Positions 33,668 to 45,029 of a stretch of 64,000 bases of DNA are shown piece after piece. Source of the stretch: Penicillium oxalicum (Eukaryota; Ascomycota; Eurotiomycetes; Eurotiales; Aspergillaceae). Each line of letters opens with the position of its first letter. The first letter of the stretch is position 1. Both the position numbers and the translations under genes were made by a program. The stretch is from positions 1,922,001 through 1,986,000 of the forward strand of contig NC_064653.1 in assembly GCF_001723175.1 (NCBI RefSeq), given 5' to 3'. The notes below the pieces were generated by a model. It was not told the origin of the DNA and searched no databases. It saw nothing but the letters and a program-made list of their open reading frames with translations.

Positions 33668-36600
33668 TCAGCCCATGAAATGCGGTTGAGCGGCCCCAGA
33701 GTCATTATCGCCGTTACCGTGTCCATCATACCCTTCATTCAAAAGCACTTCCAGCATGTCAAACTCGCCTAACATCGGACCGGTGCCTCCTAGCCCCTGA
33801 TCCACCACTCCGCTAGAGCTATTGAAGAATTGATCAAGAGGTAGCGCAAACCAATCGGGAAAGGCACCGGAGGATGTGCTCGTCCCGTTGTTTTCTCCGA
33901 CGGACTGCGAGGAGACGACATGATTGGGAGATGGTCGCTCGAGATCGTTTGCAGAGAGGCCCGAATTCGAGTCATAATAGTTGTAGTATACGGACGGCGG
34001 TGGGGGCATAAACGAAACGTTCAAGTTGGACGAATTGATCGGTTGCGCAGGGATGCTCGCCAGCGGGTCGTGCGTTGACCCTAGTGGCGCCGATGATGTG
34101 CCACCAGCCCCATTGCTGTCTGCGAAAGCTCCTACGCCAGATCCCGAGGGGGCGTCACTGGCGGATGACCAGGGCGTCTGAAGCCCATCGCGACGAGCCA
34201 AGATGCTGTCGCGGGGTGGTGACTGGGCGCGGGAAACGGGAGCCGAGGCATGTCCATCGCCGTCGACCCCGCGGTCGTGCGGTGCGAATCGCAAGAATCG
34301 CGTACGGATGCTACTGGTAAGAAGCTCCAGGAGACGGGCCACGGTATTACTGATGTGTACATCATCGACGACAAAGGTTCGTAAGGCTTCAACTGTACGG
34401 TCCTGCAGGTCTAGAGAGACTCGTACGTCATCTTCTCGAGCGCCGAGCGTGAAGGTCTGCGTGAGAGAAAAAGACCGAATTAGTTGAGAGATGTTTTTCG
34501 TTTGACCCTAGTGGACTTACTTTCAGAATGAAAATCATGCCGGAAAGAATGCGAAAGAACGTGCGAATGGGGGCATGCTTCAGACGTCCGCCCGGGACTA
34601 AACCTTCCAGGACCGTCTGAAGGATTTTCCGGGAAGCGTCGACAACTTCTTGAATATATGGTTCATTTACACGGTAAAGCTCCATCAAAGTGCGGAACCA
34701 TCCATTGCTTCCTGCAGACGGCCCTGGTCGCCCAGGCTGTGCTTGCACAGAGGATTCGTTGGACATGGTGGTCCATCGGTCAACGACTGCCTGAAGGGCG
34801 AGCGAATTGACGTATAACCCTGCGATATGTCAGTCATCCATTGATCACGAACAGTATCATGCACTATACTTACGGGTATACTCGTATTCAATAATCAAAA
34901 TACATCGCATGGGTGCGGACACTGTCCGTCGTTAGCTTCCAGCCCAGGAAAATGGTGGCTTGTGAGATCATGCTTACAGTTGACGCGATCCAGATTGAGT
35001 CGGAAATCTCGCAACTGAGGCTGGAACCAGTCGATCTGTTCTCGGTATCTTCCGCTCCTGATGAGCTCCGACGTCTGCTCACTAGAGGAAAATAGTTGAT
35101 TGTTCGCTTGGTAGACTATCTTGGAGATACCCATCCAGCAATCTTGCATCTGATTGAGGTCTCGGTCAACTTCCTTCAGCTCCGCCGGAGCCTCTGGGAT
35201 GTCTCTTGCCCATTCCGTGAGAGGAAGCATCGACGGAATGCCGAGTCTTCCACTGCTATGCGTGGTAAAGACGAGGATCAATCTTCGCAGTCGTCGCTTT
35301 CGGGCTTGCTCAGAAGGAGGTTCCGGTGCACCTTTGGAGTCACTCTTGTGGTCGAAAACGCCCAGTTCAAATGCCAAAGCCTGCGCCGTGCTGAGGAGCA
35401 TCCACGACATTCGGTCCGACCGCCAAGCAGGCTCAAGCCACTTCTGGAACGCAACTCGCCCCTCGGCGGCCGATCCTCTGTTTCCTGCATGATCACCCTC
35501 GTGATCGAAATCCTTATCGAGCCGATTTTGTGACTGGGCCTCTCTGTCTAGAAGCGTGTTCTCATCGTCACCGGGCGGGAAATGTAAATTCCGAGGGTGC
35601 CAGTCCGTCAGTATCAAAAGTGCTTCCACAGTCCCCAGCGCCCGGAGGTTTCCCTTGGACGTTGGGCCGCTTCCCCCCGAAGCGAGACCAAAAGACCCAG
35701 GGCGACCGCCCTGAGCGTCAAACTTTTCTTGGCCCCAAAAGAGACGCTCTATCATGCCACGCAGGTAAGACCATAGACGATCATGAATGTAGAACGCTCG
35801 AGTACTTGCGCCATCACCCTTTGGCTTCAGATGCCTGGATGCGATGGTCAGAATGGTGACTGCCAGGACAGGTTCATCCGTGAGCAGTGTACGATGTGTG
35901 GATGGCTGAGAATAGTCAGGTGTCACCACCGGACTCATAGGCGCGAGATTTTCGTAGTAGTAGGCCACATAGTCCATGCCTTCTTCCACTGTCATCCAGC
36001 CCGCACGGACGAATCGTAATCGTGACCACGCACGCACGGCATCAACGAAGCCGGGATCCTGGGGATTTGGAGAACCTTCTCGAGGCCCGCCTTCTTCTAC
36101 TATCGGAGGCTCAACCGTCCCAGATTGGTTCGTGCCAGGAGGAAAATAACCATTGCCCCCGGCCGACATGCCAGATCGCGGTGTCCTCGAAAAGGATCCA
36201 CCCACTGGACCTGGAGAATTTGCTTGTGCCAATGGGGAGGGGCCAGAATTAAAAGATGACATAGATCGTCTCGCCGCATGACGATTCTCCAAGCTCTGGC
36301 GATTGAGATCCTCTGTCCGACCAGCGGCTTCGGAGAGCAGATGAAGAGCGTCATGGGTATTTGTGATGGCCGGCGACAGCAATTCAACGGCAGTCCGGTT
36401 CATCATGGGCGGGCCTCCATAGGCAGGCGCCACAGCTCGCTCGCTGGCTTGGAAGGAAGGCAAGCGCTGGTGGCGAGAGTCAAGGAAAGGTCTTGATGGA
36501 GAAGCGGTCGGTGCATGTGCATGAGGCGTAAATCGCTGGGAGGCTGTGGTTGTGGCGGGGGAAGCCTCGGGCCATCTCTGGCGAGATCGAAATGCATCCG

Positions 36601-37079
36601 TTTCGATCGACAATTCTGGTTGAGGGAAATGCGCTGGCTCGATTTTCGCAGGAATATCAGCCATAGCCGGTTCTCCGATCATCATGCGCTTGTCGCGACG
36701 AAGCACTTCAGCTGCGTCCGCATCCTCCTCGGCCGCCTCGGAGGCTTTGCGCTTGCGACGAGTCGCCGAGAATTCACATCGCTTACTCTCACGTCGACAT
36801 CGGACGCAGGGTGGTGGACGAGGATTATCGACGCCTATTAGGATTGATAGAAAAAAAATTGGGGTAATTAGTCCAACCGTTGTCCATCAATTGTTTCGGC
36901 AAGGTTGGGAGGGGGACAAGGGTATCGCTTGCTGAGTACGTACTGCCTAGATCACACTTAACCTTGCGTTTGCGACACGGATCGCAGGCCTGATAGCCGC
37001 GTCTATGCTGCGGGGCGGACGGCGATGGTGACGGCGACTTGCCGGAGTCATTGGCCGCGTCTTTGGTATCCTGTCCCAT
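33668..37079 (-). CDS. Zn(II)2Cys6 transcription factor, ARO80-like
   Basis: Five exons give 1042 aa: 37079-36944, 36834-34978, 34921-34874, 34819-34521 and 34456-33668. The binuclear zinc cluster, split by intron 1, reads C-x2-C-x6-C-x12-C-x2-C-x6-C: 'CDPCRKRKVKCDLG', then 'SVDNPRPPPCVRCRRESKRC'. The 12-residue loop with 'DNP...PPC.RCRRE' resembles yeast ARO80, the activator of aromatic amino-acid catabolism. A basic 'RRKRK' follows. The centre carries a fungal-specific transcription-factor domain ('RAWSRLRFVRAGWMTVEEGM', 'LTDEPVLAVTILTIASRHL'). The C-terminus is Ser/Gly/Asn-rich and acidic, a possible activation region. Exon 3 is only 48 nt and encodes 'SAPMRCILIIEYEYT'. The ARO80 link rests on the zinc-cluster spacing and is inference; the gene targets are unknown. 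Confidence 0.85.
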
Positions 37080-38758
37080 GCTTGGGGGAGGGGTTCAAAA
37101 AATCGTCGGAGAAGCAGTAAGGTGGATAGCAAATGCTGGGGAAAGCCGATGCAAAGCGAAGATAAGCTGAGGGGGGAACAGGCGGTGGGGGTGTGGCCTG
37201 AATCTTGAGGTGGCAGTCGGGGGCGCTTGCAGGAACCGTAGAACGAAGAGACTTATCTGCAAGCTCGAGAGATGAGTGTCCAACACAGACTGCACAACAG
37301 CTCACCACTGAGCCTACCGAGCATCTGACCAGGAATATTCAAGGAGTGAGAAGAATGCAGGATTGTCAAAGAAGGGCGGAGAAAACGGGGACTCAAAATC
37401 CTGGGAATTGAGAAAGGCCTGAACGTCCAGCAGGACTGGAGCTACATCGTTAATGACCGACGCTATTGAGCTCATTCCACCATCTAAATGGGCATACTTG
37501 AAATGGTCACAGGGACCAGGGTCACTCAAATCATTAGTCTGTGATAAAAAAAATGGGCTCATAGCACGATCTTGCAAAAGGAGATCAGTCGAGCCTTCAG
37601 TTTGGGAACCTGATCATTGGTCTCTTACGTGTAACTTGTCCTACTACCCTTTAAGTACCTAAGTACAGTATCTGGATTCCCATATGCTGACTGTATTGCA
37701 CCAGCAACTCCTGTAGGTCCGGGCTCAGGTGAGGTTCCATTGAGATCGAATGGGAGATGAATAATGCAGGAGAGTGCGGGGTAGCCATGCAGATGCAACG
37801 ATTGAGTGTCCATTCCAGGAATCCGATGGAATGGCCATGCAAGAAAGAGCCGAATTGGGGTTGAATGTGGGGTTATGGATCAAATTATGGATATGGATAC
37901 CTTCAAAGGAGCTGATCCAATGAACTCAAGGAGCCCAACCTTCACGTTCAGGCTGAGCACATGACAACCTCAGCGTCCAACTCGAGAAAGCTGACTCACA
38001 ACAGCGGTTCTGATTCGACCATCTTCAAGCAAATTATTGGCCGGAGGTGTCCGGTCCCTGAATCAATCATAGGTACATGAATGGAACACCTGGCTGCCTG
38101 AGTAGGTAAATATCTATAGCACAAAAAGAAACCCGGAACAAGTACAAGGTAGTAGGACTCAATATTGCTAGTCTAAGTATTGGAACTGAGACTGCGGAGG
38201 CTGCCAACTGTCAGTCGATCTCCAGTCAGAGAGCTTCTAATTATATACATGGATGACGATATAAATTTCACGCTATCCCCACGTGGGGTTGTAGCACAAA
38301 GTGAGCACAGCCCGGTAATTAGTTCTAGGGGTATTTCAGGTGCAGCTTTGAAGTCGTGGGCCGTACAGACACAAAGGAAGAGAGAGGCATGAAAGGCACC
38401 ACGTCTGACCCAATTCAGTAATTCCATCGCCCAGAACAGACCGGGCGGGGAGTGCAAAGAGAATGGGACCACTGAGTGAGCACCCTTCAGGGGAGGTAGC
38501 TGACGAGGGGTTTGCGATGATCGGTATGTCTCATTTGTTCCAATGAAATTGTAGGTGTGACAACCTTCACAATACGAGAATATGCGGACATGGTGCGGGA
38601 ACACGGACTCGGGCGTAATAGAGACGAACACAAGTTGACGGGCAACCTAGACAACCGTGATGGACAAAAAGAGTAATGTCCGTAGAGCCTCTTAGTTGCA
38701 GGCTGGATGGATAGAATCAAACGGCAATCTCCAAATATACATTCGACAATCAAAACTA
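37080..38758. other. Intergenic, no recognised gene
   Basis: The left end is the promoter and leader of the Zn2Cys6 gene. No frame resembles a known protein, and no RNA gene was recognised. Confidence 0.5.
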
Positions 38759-40694
38759 TTATAGACTTGAATATGTAATCGCATGATAGCATAAACATAT
38801 GCTCGACAGTATTAGTGTACAATGGGACATCCCATTTGATACAGTGGCATCCGCACTGAGTGCAAGCCCATTCATGCGGGAGATCATATCAAGTGGCTTC
38901 CGTGGCTGGACTACCTCGCCAGACAGGGTGCTGTCGAGGCTCCCTCGACGGGACATGTTGGGTGTTAGTCTCCCAGTGAGGAGACCACGGATGCCGCCCG
39001 CCTTACGAGCGGGAATATCTTGCGTCTGGGCAGTAAGAATGTAAAAGAGATACTTGAGGTTGGGAAGTGTGTGCCGGATATCCAATCCTCGTATCCCTTG
39101 TTTGTTGAGCAAGAACTCAATGTCCTTGTTGAGAAGGAAGACGGCATACTCGAATCGGTACTGAACACTGACTGGATAGAGCGGAAATGTACGTTGGGGT
39201 AGGTTGTTAGACACCGGATCCTGAATCAAAGACGTCGACAAGTTGGGGCTGATTGGGTAAGGAATCGACACCGAGAGGTAGAAAGACAGCAAATAGACAA
39301 CATGAGCAGTGTAGCCCAGCGCCGCTGCCACCTCTTCACGATCGATGTTGTCGAATTTGGAATTGGGGAGGAATAGCCCAGCAATCGTGAAGGCAAGCAC
39401 CTTGTCAGGCACTGGGTCAATTGGATAGATCAACATCAGATCCTCAGCAATGCGCCGAATCTGGCCCTTCGTTTCGTCGGCATTTTGGGCCAACAGTTTC
39501 TCGCTCGCTGCAAGTTTCTCTTGGGCATCTGGGAGATGAATCTTAGCCTTCTCTTGGCGGTTGCGACCCTGCTCCATGAAGCTTTTGCGAGCATGAATAC
39601 TGGCAGCAAGTTCCTCCTTGCGTTTATTCGCCGCTCGAATTTGCTTGCGCTCGGCGGCCACGGCCTGTCTGATTGAGACGAGGCGATCCTGTGCTCTTGC
39701 TGATTGACTTTCCGTCTTCAATGCAGCCTCATTGCTTTGCAGAATCTCTCCGATCTGCGTCTCTAGCTTCTCGCGGGTGGCCAAGGCATCCTGGATGCAT
39801 TCATCCAAGTTCGCCAATCGCATCAGCGCCTCATAGGATGATGTGGGTGAAACATTGCTTCCGCTAGTGCCTTTCTGGCCAAATACTGCGCCAGGCAGCT
39901 CTATTGGGGGGATATCGGTAAGGCTTGTGTATACCCCATCGGGAAAATGAAACAAAACACAATTGGCGGGGAGAGGTTGATGGAAGTCTTCCAGAGTCTT
40001 CCCCAAAAATTGCAGGGACCGCATGTTTTGCTGCAGCTCCACCAGAAGCAGGTAGTCCGGCATTGACTCAGTCTTTGCCCAGAGCTTCAAGGTAACCGTG
40101 TCCAGGCGGGAAACAGCCGGGCCACAGGGTTCAAGTCAAACGTGCGAAAGTTCGGATTTGTTGCCTTGTCGACTACTTCACTGACATACACTGGCTTTTC
40201 GAATTCATTGCAATGCAGTGAGAAGAACGTGTTGGCCATGCGACTCTGTGTGATATCTTCTAGACGCAATTGACTTGTTGCTGGATTGGGATCGTTCCAG
40301 GGCAGCAGACTTCGGCGTCTTGAAGGAACTAGATCGGGCCGTTTGCCCGGACGGCTATCAGAAACCGCTTGCGACGCAAGGTCTGCGAAAGACCGCGATG
40401 GTTGCAGAGGCCGGCTCTCATTTTGAGCAAGAAGCTTCGATGGTGATGTCAGGGTGTTTGGAATCTCGTCGTCGTTTATCGTTCTTCCGCGGGCTCGATT
40501 TGAGGGTGGGGACTGCCAGGTTACGGACAGAGACGCCATGTAAATGGCGGAGCTTTCGATTCTAGTACTCATTAGATCAAGTAGACATCGCTCCTCGAAA
40601 AGAAAATACTGACCGATGCATACAGCCACGGTCGGTCCCTACGCACAACTGCGTCATGATCCGGAGCTATCAGCACGCCGTTTGAGGCGTCCAT
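38759..40694 (-). CDS. UVRAG/Vps38-like subunit of the PI3-kinase complex, with two apparent frameshifts
   Basis: Exon 1 is 40694-40614 (27 codons) and exon 2 runs 40561-38759. Exon 2 starts in phase as 'NRKLRHLHGVSVRNLAV', typical of fungal UVRAG proteins. The frame must then move at the GGGG at 40508-40511 to continue as 'NRARGRTINDDEIPNTL', 'RLEDITQSRMANTFFSLHC' and 'NPNFRTFDLN'. It must move back at the GGG at 40127-40129 to give 'GPAVSRLDTVTLKLWAKTES', a C2-like region, then a coiled coil (about 39600-39800, rich in Lys, Arg, Glu and Ala) and the closing domain 'YPVSVQYRFEYAVFLLNKDI' and 'RHTLPNLKYLFYIL'. The first shift adds one base, the second lacks one. Read as given, translation stops after roughly 74 codons. 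UVRAG/Vps38 joins Vps34, Vps15 and Vps30/Atg6 in endosomal sorting. The extreme C-terminus is not conserved and its end is uncertain. Confidence 0.75.
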
Positions 40695-41048
40695 TGCAGA
40701 TGTTACCGCGACCGACTTGAGCACTAAATGTATTTGCCACAAGAAAGAGAGAACAGAAGACTATTGAAGCACATTTTCCACACGAGGAGGCGACTGAAGC
40801 GACCGTCGCATGAGTTGAACGTGTTAGTGATGGAGCTATGGAGGGACGATGCGGTCGATGCGGAGAGCAGACTGTGCCAAGACCCGCAGGTGTTCCCGTC
40901 AAAAAATCCACCTCCGAATTCCCAGCGTCCCATCGACATCGACTGCTCGGGCACCCAACAACCCTGCACTGCCCTCTGACAGGAACGAGCCTGGCTATCC
41001 GACAACGATACCTGAAATCTCTAAAACGCCGCTTTTCACTTGGCCGCT
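40695..41048. other. Divergent promoter region
   Basis: A 354-bp region lies between the UVRAG-like gene (-) and mhr1 (+). It presumably serves both start sites. No other feature was seen. Confidence 0.5.
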
Positions 41049-42188
41049 ATGGCCTCAGCCAGCACGGCGTCAAAGCCGATACAAAAGATCCTGGATTCGA
41101 CCCGGGTTGCGTCCTTGAAGAAGTTCGTACGACACCCGCCTATCGATCCCAAGGCGCCGATTCAGGGAAAGATCCGAGAGACCTCGTCCAATGCATTCAA
41201 AGAACACCTGAAGCGCGAGAGTGTGCGGTTGCAGAAGGCGCTCAACTCAATCACACACGGGAAGCACATCTTCGTTTACCACAATGCTCAGACGAAGCAA
41301 GTTGTGTACTCCCTGACGCGGTACTTGGAGGTATGTGCGTGATGGTGGAATCTCATTGCATTGGCAGCAGTTATTTTGAGGCTGCGGGGACCGATATTGG
41401 CAGAAGCAGTTTGTGTCTTCATTCTCAGCATGACTAACGATCCGTGTCTTGTACTGTAGGAAAACAACGTCCTGCGCCAAATGGTCTACCACGGAAAGAA
41501 AACTGTTCCCGCCAAGCTACGCCGCGATATGTGGATTCCATACTATTCCGTTCACTTCGGTGACGCTCGTCTTGGCCTTCGGGCTTACCAATTGCTGCGC
41601 GAATTCTCCCTGCGACGCCAGCTCTCCCCGCCTCCCGAGATGATCACAGTCACCGAGGAATTCCTTGCGTCCAGGCGACCAAAGGACCCCTCTGAAGCGG
41701 AGGAGTTCGATCGGATGAACAAAAAGCGCATTGGGCACCCAATGGAGAAGAAGGAGCGTGCGCGGGTTCTCATGGACCAGAAGGCGACCTCGGTTGCTGA
41801 CATCGCGGCAGTGCTGGAAATCCAGGAGAAGGAAATCGCGGACGGCATTCTCGAAAAGGAAACCTGGCGCCAAAAGTATTGGCGCAGCCAGCGAAGGCGC
41901 CAACGTGAGGCAATCGTACAGGAGGCCGAGCGATCGGAGGAGTATAAGGCTCGAATTGAGGCTTTGGAAAAGCAGCTGAGCGAGCGCGAGGGTGTGGAAG
42001 TCAAGATCGGCGAGGTCGGTGACTACCCCGAAACCCCAGGCGATGTGAAGATCCTTTGGCGTGATGTCCACGATGCAAACTACGCTGCCTCGTGGCCTGC
42101 CAAGGTCCAGCATGGCGAGCTGGAGCTCAAGCGTGACAACATTATCGGTGGTGAGCGGGTTCATGTCGTGCCTGCAGTGGAAGCTTAA
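41049..42188 (+). CDS. mhr1: Mitochondrial large-ribosomal-subunit protein mL67 / recombination factor Mhr1
   Basis: Two exons, 41049-41330 and 41460-42188, give 336 aa. Key segments are 'ITHGKHIFVYHNAQTKQVVY', 'KLRRDMWIPYYSVHFGDARL' and 'YQLLREFSLRRQL', followed by a charged helical region ('RQKYWRSQRRRQREAIVQEA') and the end 'VKILWRDVHDANYAASWP'. Yeast Mhr1 has the corresponding 'LRRDIW' motif and a Trp-bearing 'IYWEDPW...HWNYDV' end. In yeast the protein is both a mitoribosome component (mL67) and a promoter of mitochondrial DNA pairing and recombination. The basic N-terminus with few acidic residues would suit mitochondrial import. The intron has GTATGT...TAG ends and keeps phase (Glu|Glu). 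An antisense open frame across exon 2 is a shadow. Confidence 0.85.
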
Positions 42189-43261
42189 TGACTCTACACG
42201 TCGCGGGTAATGGTCTTATCTTCTCGTCTGCTTCGATTCTTCACGAAGTCTGCTTCAGGCGCCTGAGCGGCATGTGCTTGGTTCGTCATTTTTCGGATGT
42301 CTGGGCATCCGATTTCTGTGTATTTTATCGGCCTGTTTTCTTACCTCCGGGCTATCTCCTAAGCTTCCCATCTATTGCATAAACTGTATTTCTAAGCACA
42401 CGGTTTGCCCTTGTGGTTCCATCTGATGCCTAGTATGTCTCGATTTCGATTCTTGATGACTATCTCGAAACCTCATGGCCAGGCATCGAGTGGAGGAGAC
42501 AATGTATGTCGCCAGCTAAGGGTCCCGTATCTAAATCTCGTGCAAGTTTCAGATGATATAGATAGTAGTTAGATCTTGCGAATCGTTCACAGCGCTGGGT
42601 CGCGTTCAGACTGTATGAGAGCAATGGAAGGCGTGAGCGACTCCAGTAGCCACGGCCATATCAAGTATGGACATTCTGCCTTGCTCCATCAATTACGGGA
42701 TTTCAGTAGCAGTTAGTAGCTATGACTTCTGGGACTGATTGATAGACCCCATGAGAGACCAGGGGGCGATGTCAATCCATTTGACCTTCGGAAGTCATCT
42801 AATATAAACCAGTAACCAGAAAATGAGGATCTATGACTACAGGCGAGCATGGAGAAATCATACAACGGGATGACAACCAGCCTTGAACGGTACGCTGGAA
42901 TTACAGCATCGGGCAATACTTCTAAGCCTCCAATATTGATATCTACTTGATAGACGGAATGCAGATTGGTAAAATCAATGTGAAACCCAAGTCGAGTCAT
43001 CCATTTCCTCCGCAATGGAAGAAGTCTTTGATTGATAACAGTCTCGAGACTGACCGCAAATGATGGTAAACGGCCTGGAAATAGTTCGGCGAATATGACA
43101 CAGGGAGCAATTGAATGGATAAAAAAATATCCTACGATTTACTCCACTTTGAAAAATGCCCAGTGACCTTGGCCAGATAGGCTGTGTGGGATATCGAGGT
43201 AAACCATGAACTGTGCACGTTAAGAAATCATCCGGGCAATCTCATCATCCCTTCGTGGGCA
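42189..43261. other. Convergent intergenic region
   Basis: This is the 3' region of mhr1 (+) and the PP2C gene (-). It is AT-rich around 42360-42560 and 42700-43200. No gene was recognised. Confidence 0.5.
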
Positions 43262-45029
43262 TCACTTTGTTTCTTGAGTGGTATGCGTCGAAGGCTGTAC
43301 GCTTGCTTGTGAAAAATTGCCAGGTACACTGGTAGACATCTGGACTGCGGGTTTGTCCTCCTCGGTGGCCGTCTTGACCGCCATATCATCCTGCGCCTCC
43401 TCTGTCATCCCTTGGTCGCCTGTTCCAGTCTTGGCCATGCTATTCCTGGCGGTCTCCACGATCTTATCTGCTTCGCTCATTCCCCGAGGGACAGTGGCCG
43501 CGAGATCGCCTTCAACTGCGTTTGCGCCCGGCTTGCTGTTGACGACGTCCTTCACACGAGACGGATCGAGTCTTATAACCATACAGGAAAGATTGTCCGT
43601 ACTGAATCTCGCCAGCGCGTGATCGACTAGGATTTTAGACGCTTGTTGGGCATCCTGCACGTTGCGGATGAGGTCGACAGCTTCTTGGTCTGAGCAAACG
43701 TCCCATAGCTAGAAGAGAGGTGTCAGCTACAAAATGTCACAGTCAAAAGCAGCGTATCTGGTAGAAAGAACTTACTCCGTCACATGCCAGGATGATGAAT
43801 TCGTCTGCATCCGGCTGGATGACAGTCTCGGTCGTGTACGGATGCCCGGTGACCAGATCCTTCAGGTATGCGTCGCCCAAGGCGCGAGTGACTGCGAGAA
43901 CACCATTGACGCGGTTATTGAGGATCAAGCCTCCAGCATTCGTGATTCGCTTTCCCTCGTTTTCATCGCTGCCTTTGTGGTCGTAGGATAACCGAAGAGC
44001 TTTGCCGTTACGACACAGTACGATACGGGCGTCGCCAACGTTCGCGGTGTACAACACACGTTGGCGTTGAGCTTGTTGTTGCAGCTTTGGAATCGACGTG
44101 GCGGAGCCCTCCTGATCTGAGACATCATTGGCATTGGCGTCACTCCTACTAGCGGCTACCGCGGAGGCAATGTTGGCAGAACCGGTCGCGGACTGAGAGC
44201 TGGGCACGCGATTCTCCCAGCGCAGCAAGGCAATTACAGCAGTACAGCCACTATTTTTGAGAGGTAGCTTCTCCAATTGTTGATCGACACTGGTGAAAGT
44301 TTGATCGAGTAGTTCGGGGACAGGAGTGTTGGGATTCTTGCGCATGACATCCTCGAGGATCAGGTGCAATTTCTTGCCACACCACTCAGCCGCGAAGGTA
44401 CCAGCATGACCGTCGAATATGGAGAAGTAGCCATTGTCTGTTTCCACCATGCTTGTATGCGGATCGCTCGGCGGCTCGGCCGAGTTGGTGGCACTGGTGT
44501 CCGGTGACGTAGGGGCAGGTGTGCCATAGAAATTGTACAAGTAGGCATGGGTATCCTCCATGGTACGGCGACATTTTCGATTCCGATCTTCCGTAACACC
44601 CACGCGGAAAGTCGATCGTGGAGTGGGCGCCGATTCGCCCGCAGAGTTGTTGAATGATCCCTGCGGGACGACAAGAGCTGGGTCCATCCTGCCAAGCTTG
44701 GATAGAGTACCTTCGTGGGCCGAGGGACTCGAACTGAGAGCGGAGAAAGGCGAGTCACGCGCCCCGTTCAAACTAAAGGAGTTTTTGGCACTGCTGAAGA
44801 AATTGGCGGCTTTAGTGACCGTACTACTGCGGCGCTTCTTCTCTCCTGTCACGGCTTCGTGATCGCTTTGACGACGGTTGAAAAAGCCGCTGCTCGGGGG
44901 AGAAAATCGTTTGTCACGAGGGCTGGCGTTCTCCGGCTGAAGGTTCAGGTCGCTGGGTTCAAGTCCAGCTATCGGAGCCGAGACAGAGTCGATTCTTTCC
45001 TTAGGTGGGCTCGAGGAGCCACTGAACAT
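43262..45029 (-). CDS. PP2C-type serine/threonine protein phosphatase
   Basis: Two exons, 45029-43776 and 43708-43262, give 566 aa from the first in-frame ATG. The N-terminal 170 residues are Ser/Pro-rich and disordered. The PP2C domain starts '[20 protein letters not shown]' and has the metal-binding motifs '[19 protein letters not shown]', '[11 protein letters not shown]', '[20 protein letters not shown]', '[16 protein letters not shown]', '[16 protein letters not shown]' and '[20 protein letters not shown]' across the intron, ending '[12 protein letters not shown]'. It resembles yeast Ptc1-type phosphatases that restrain MAP-kinase pathways, with an insert of about 40 residues after 'LLRWENR'. 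The frame stays open upstream to a TTGTTCAG acceptor ending at 45223, so one or more 5' coding exons may exist that I could not place. The C-terminal 90 residues are polar and variable. Confidence 0.85.

Noticed and set aside
41517..42164. 215-codon minus-strand frame
   Set aside because: Antisense to mhr1 exon 2; hydrophobic only because it mirrors charged codons.
44940..44990. tRNA-like GGTTCAAGTCC T-loop
   Set aside because: It falls inside the PP2C coding exon and has no matching acceptor or anticodon stems.
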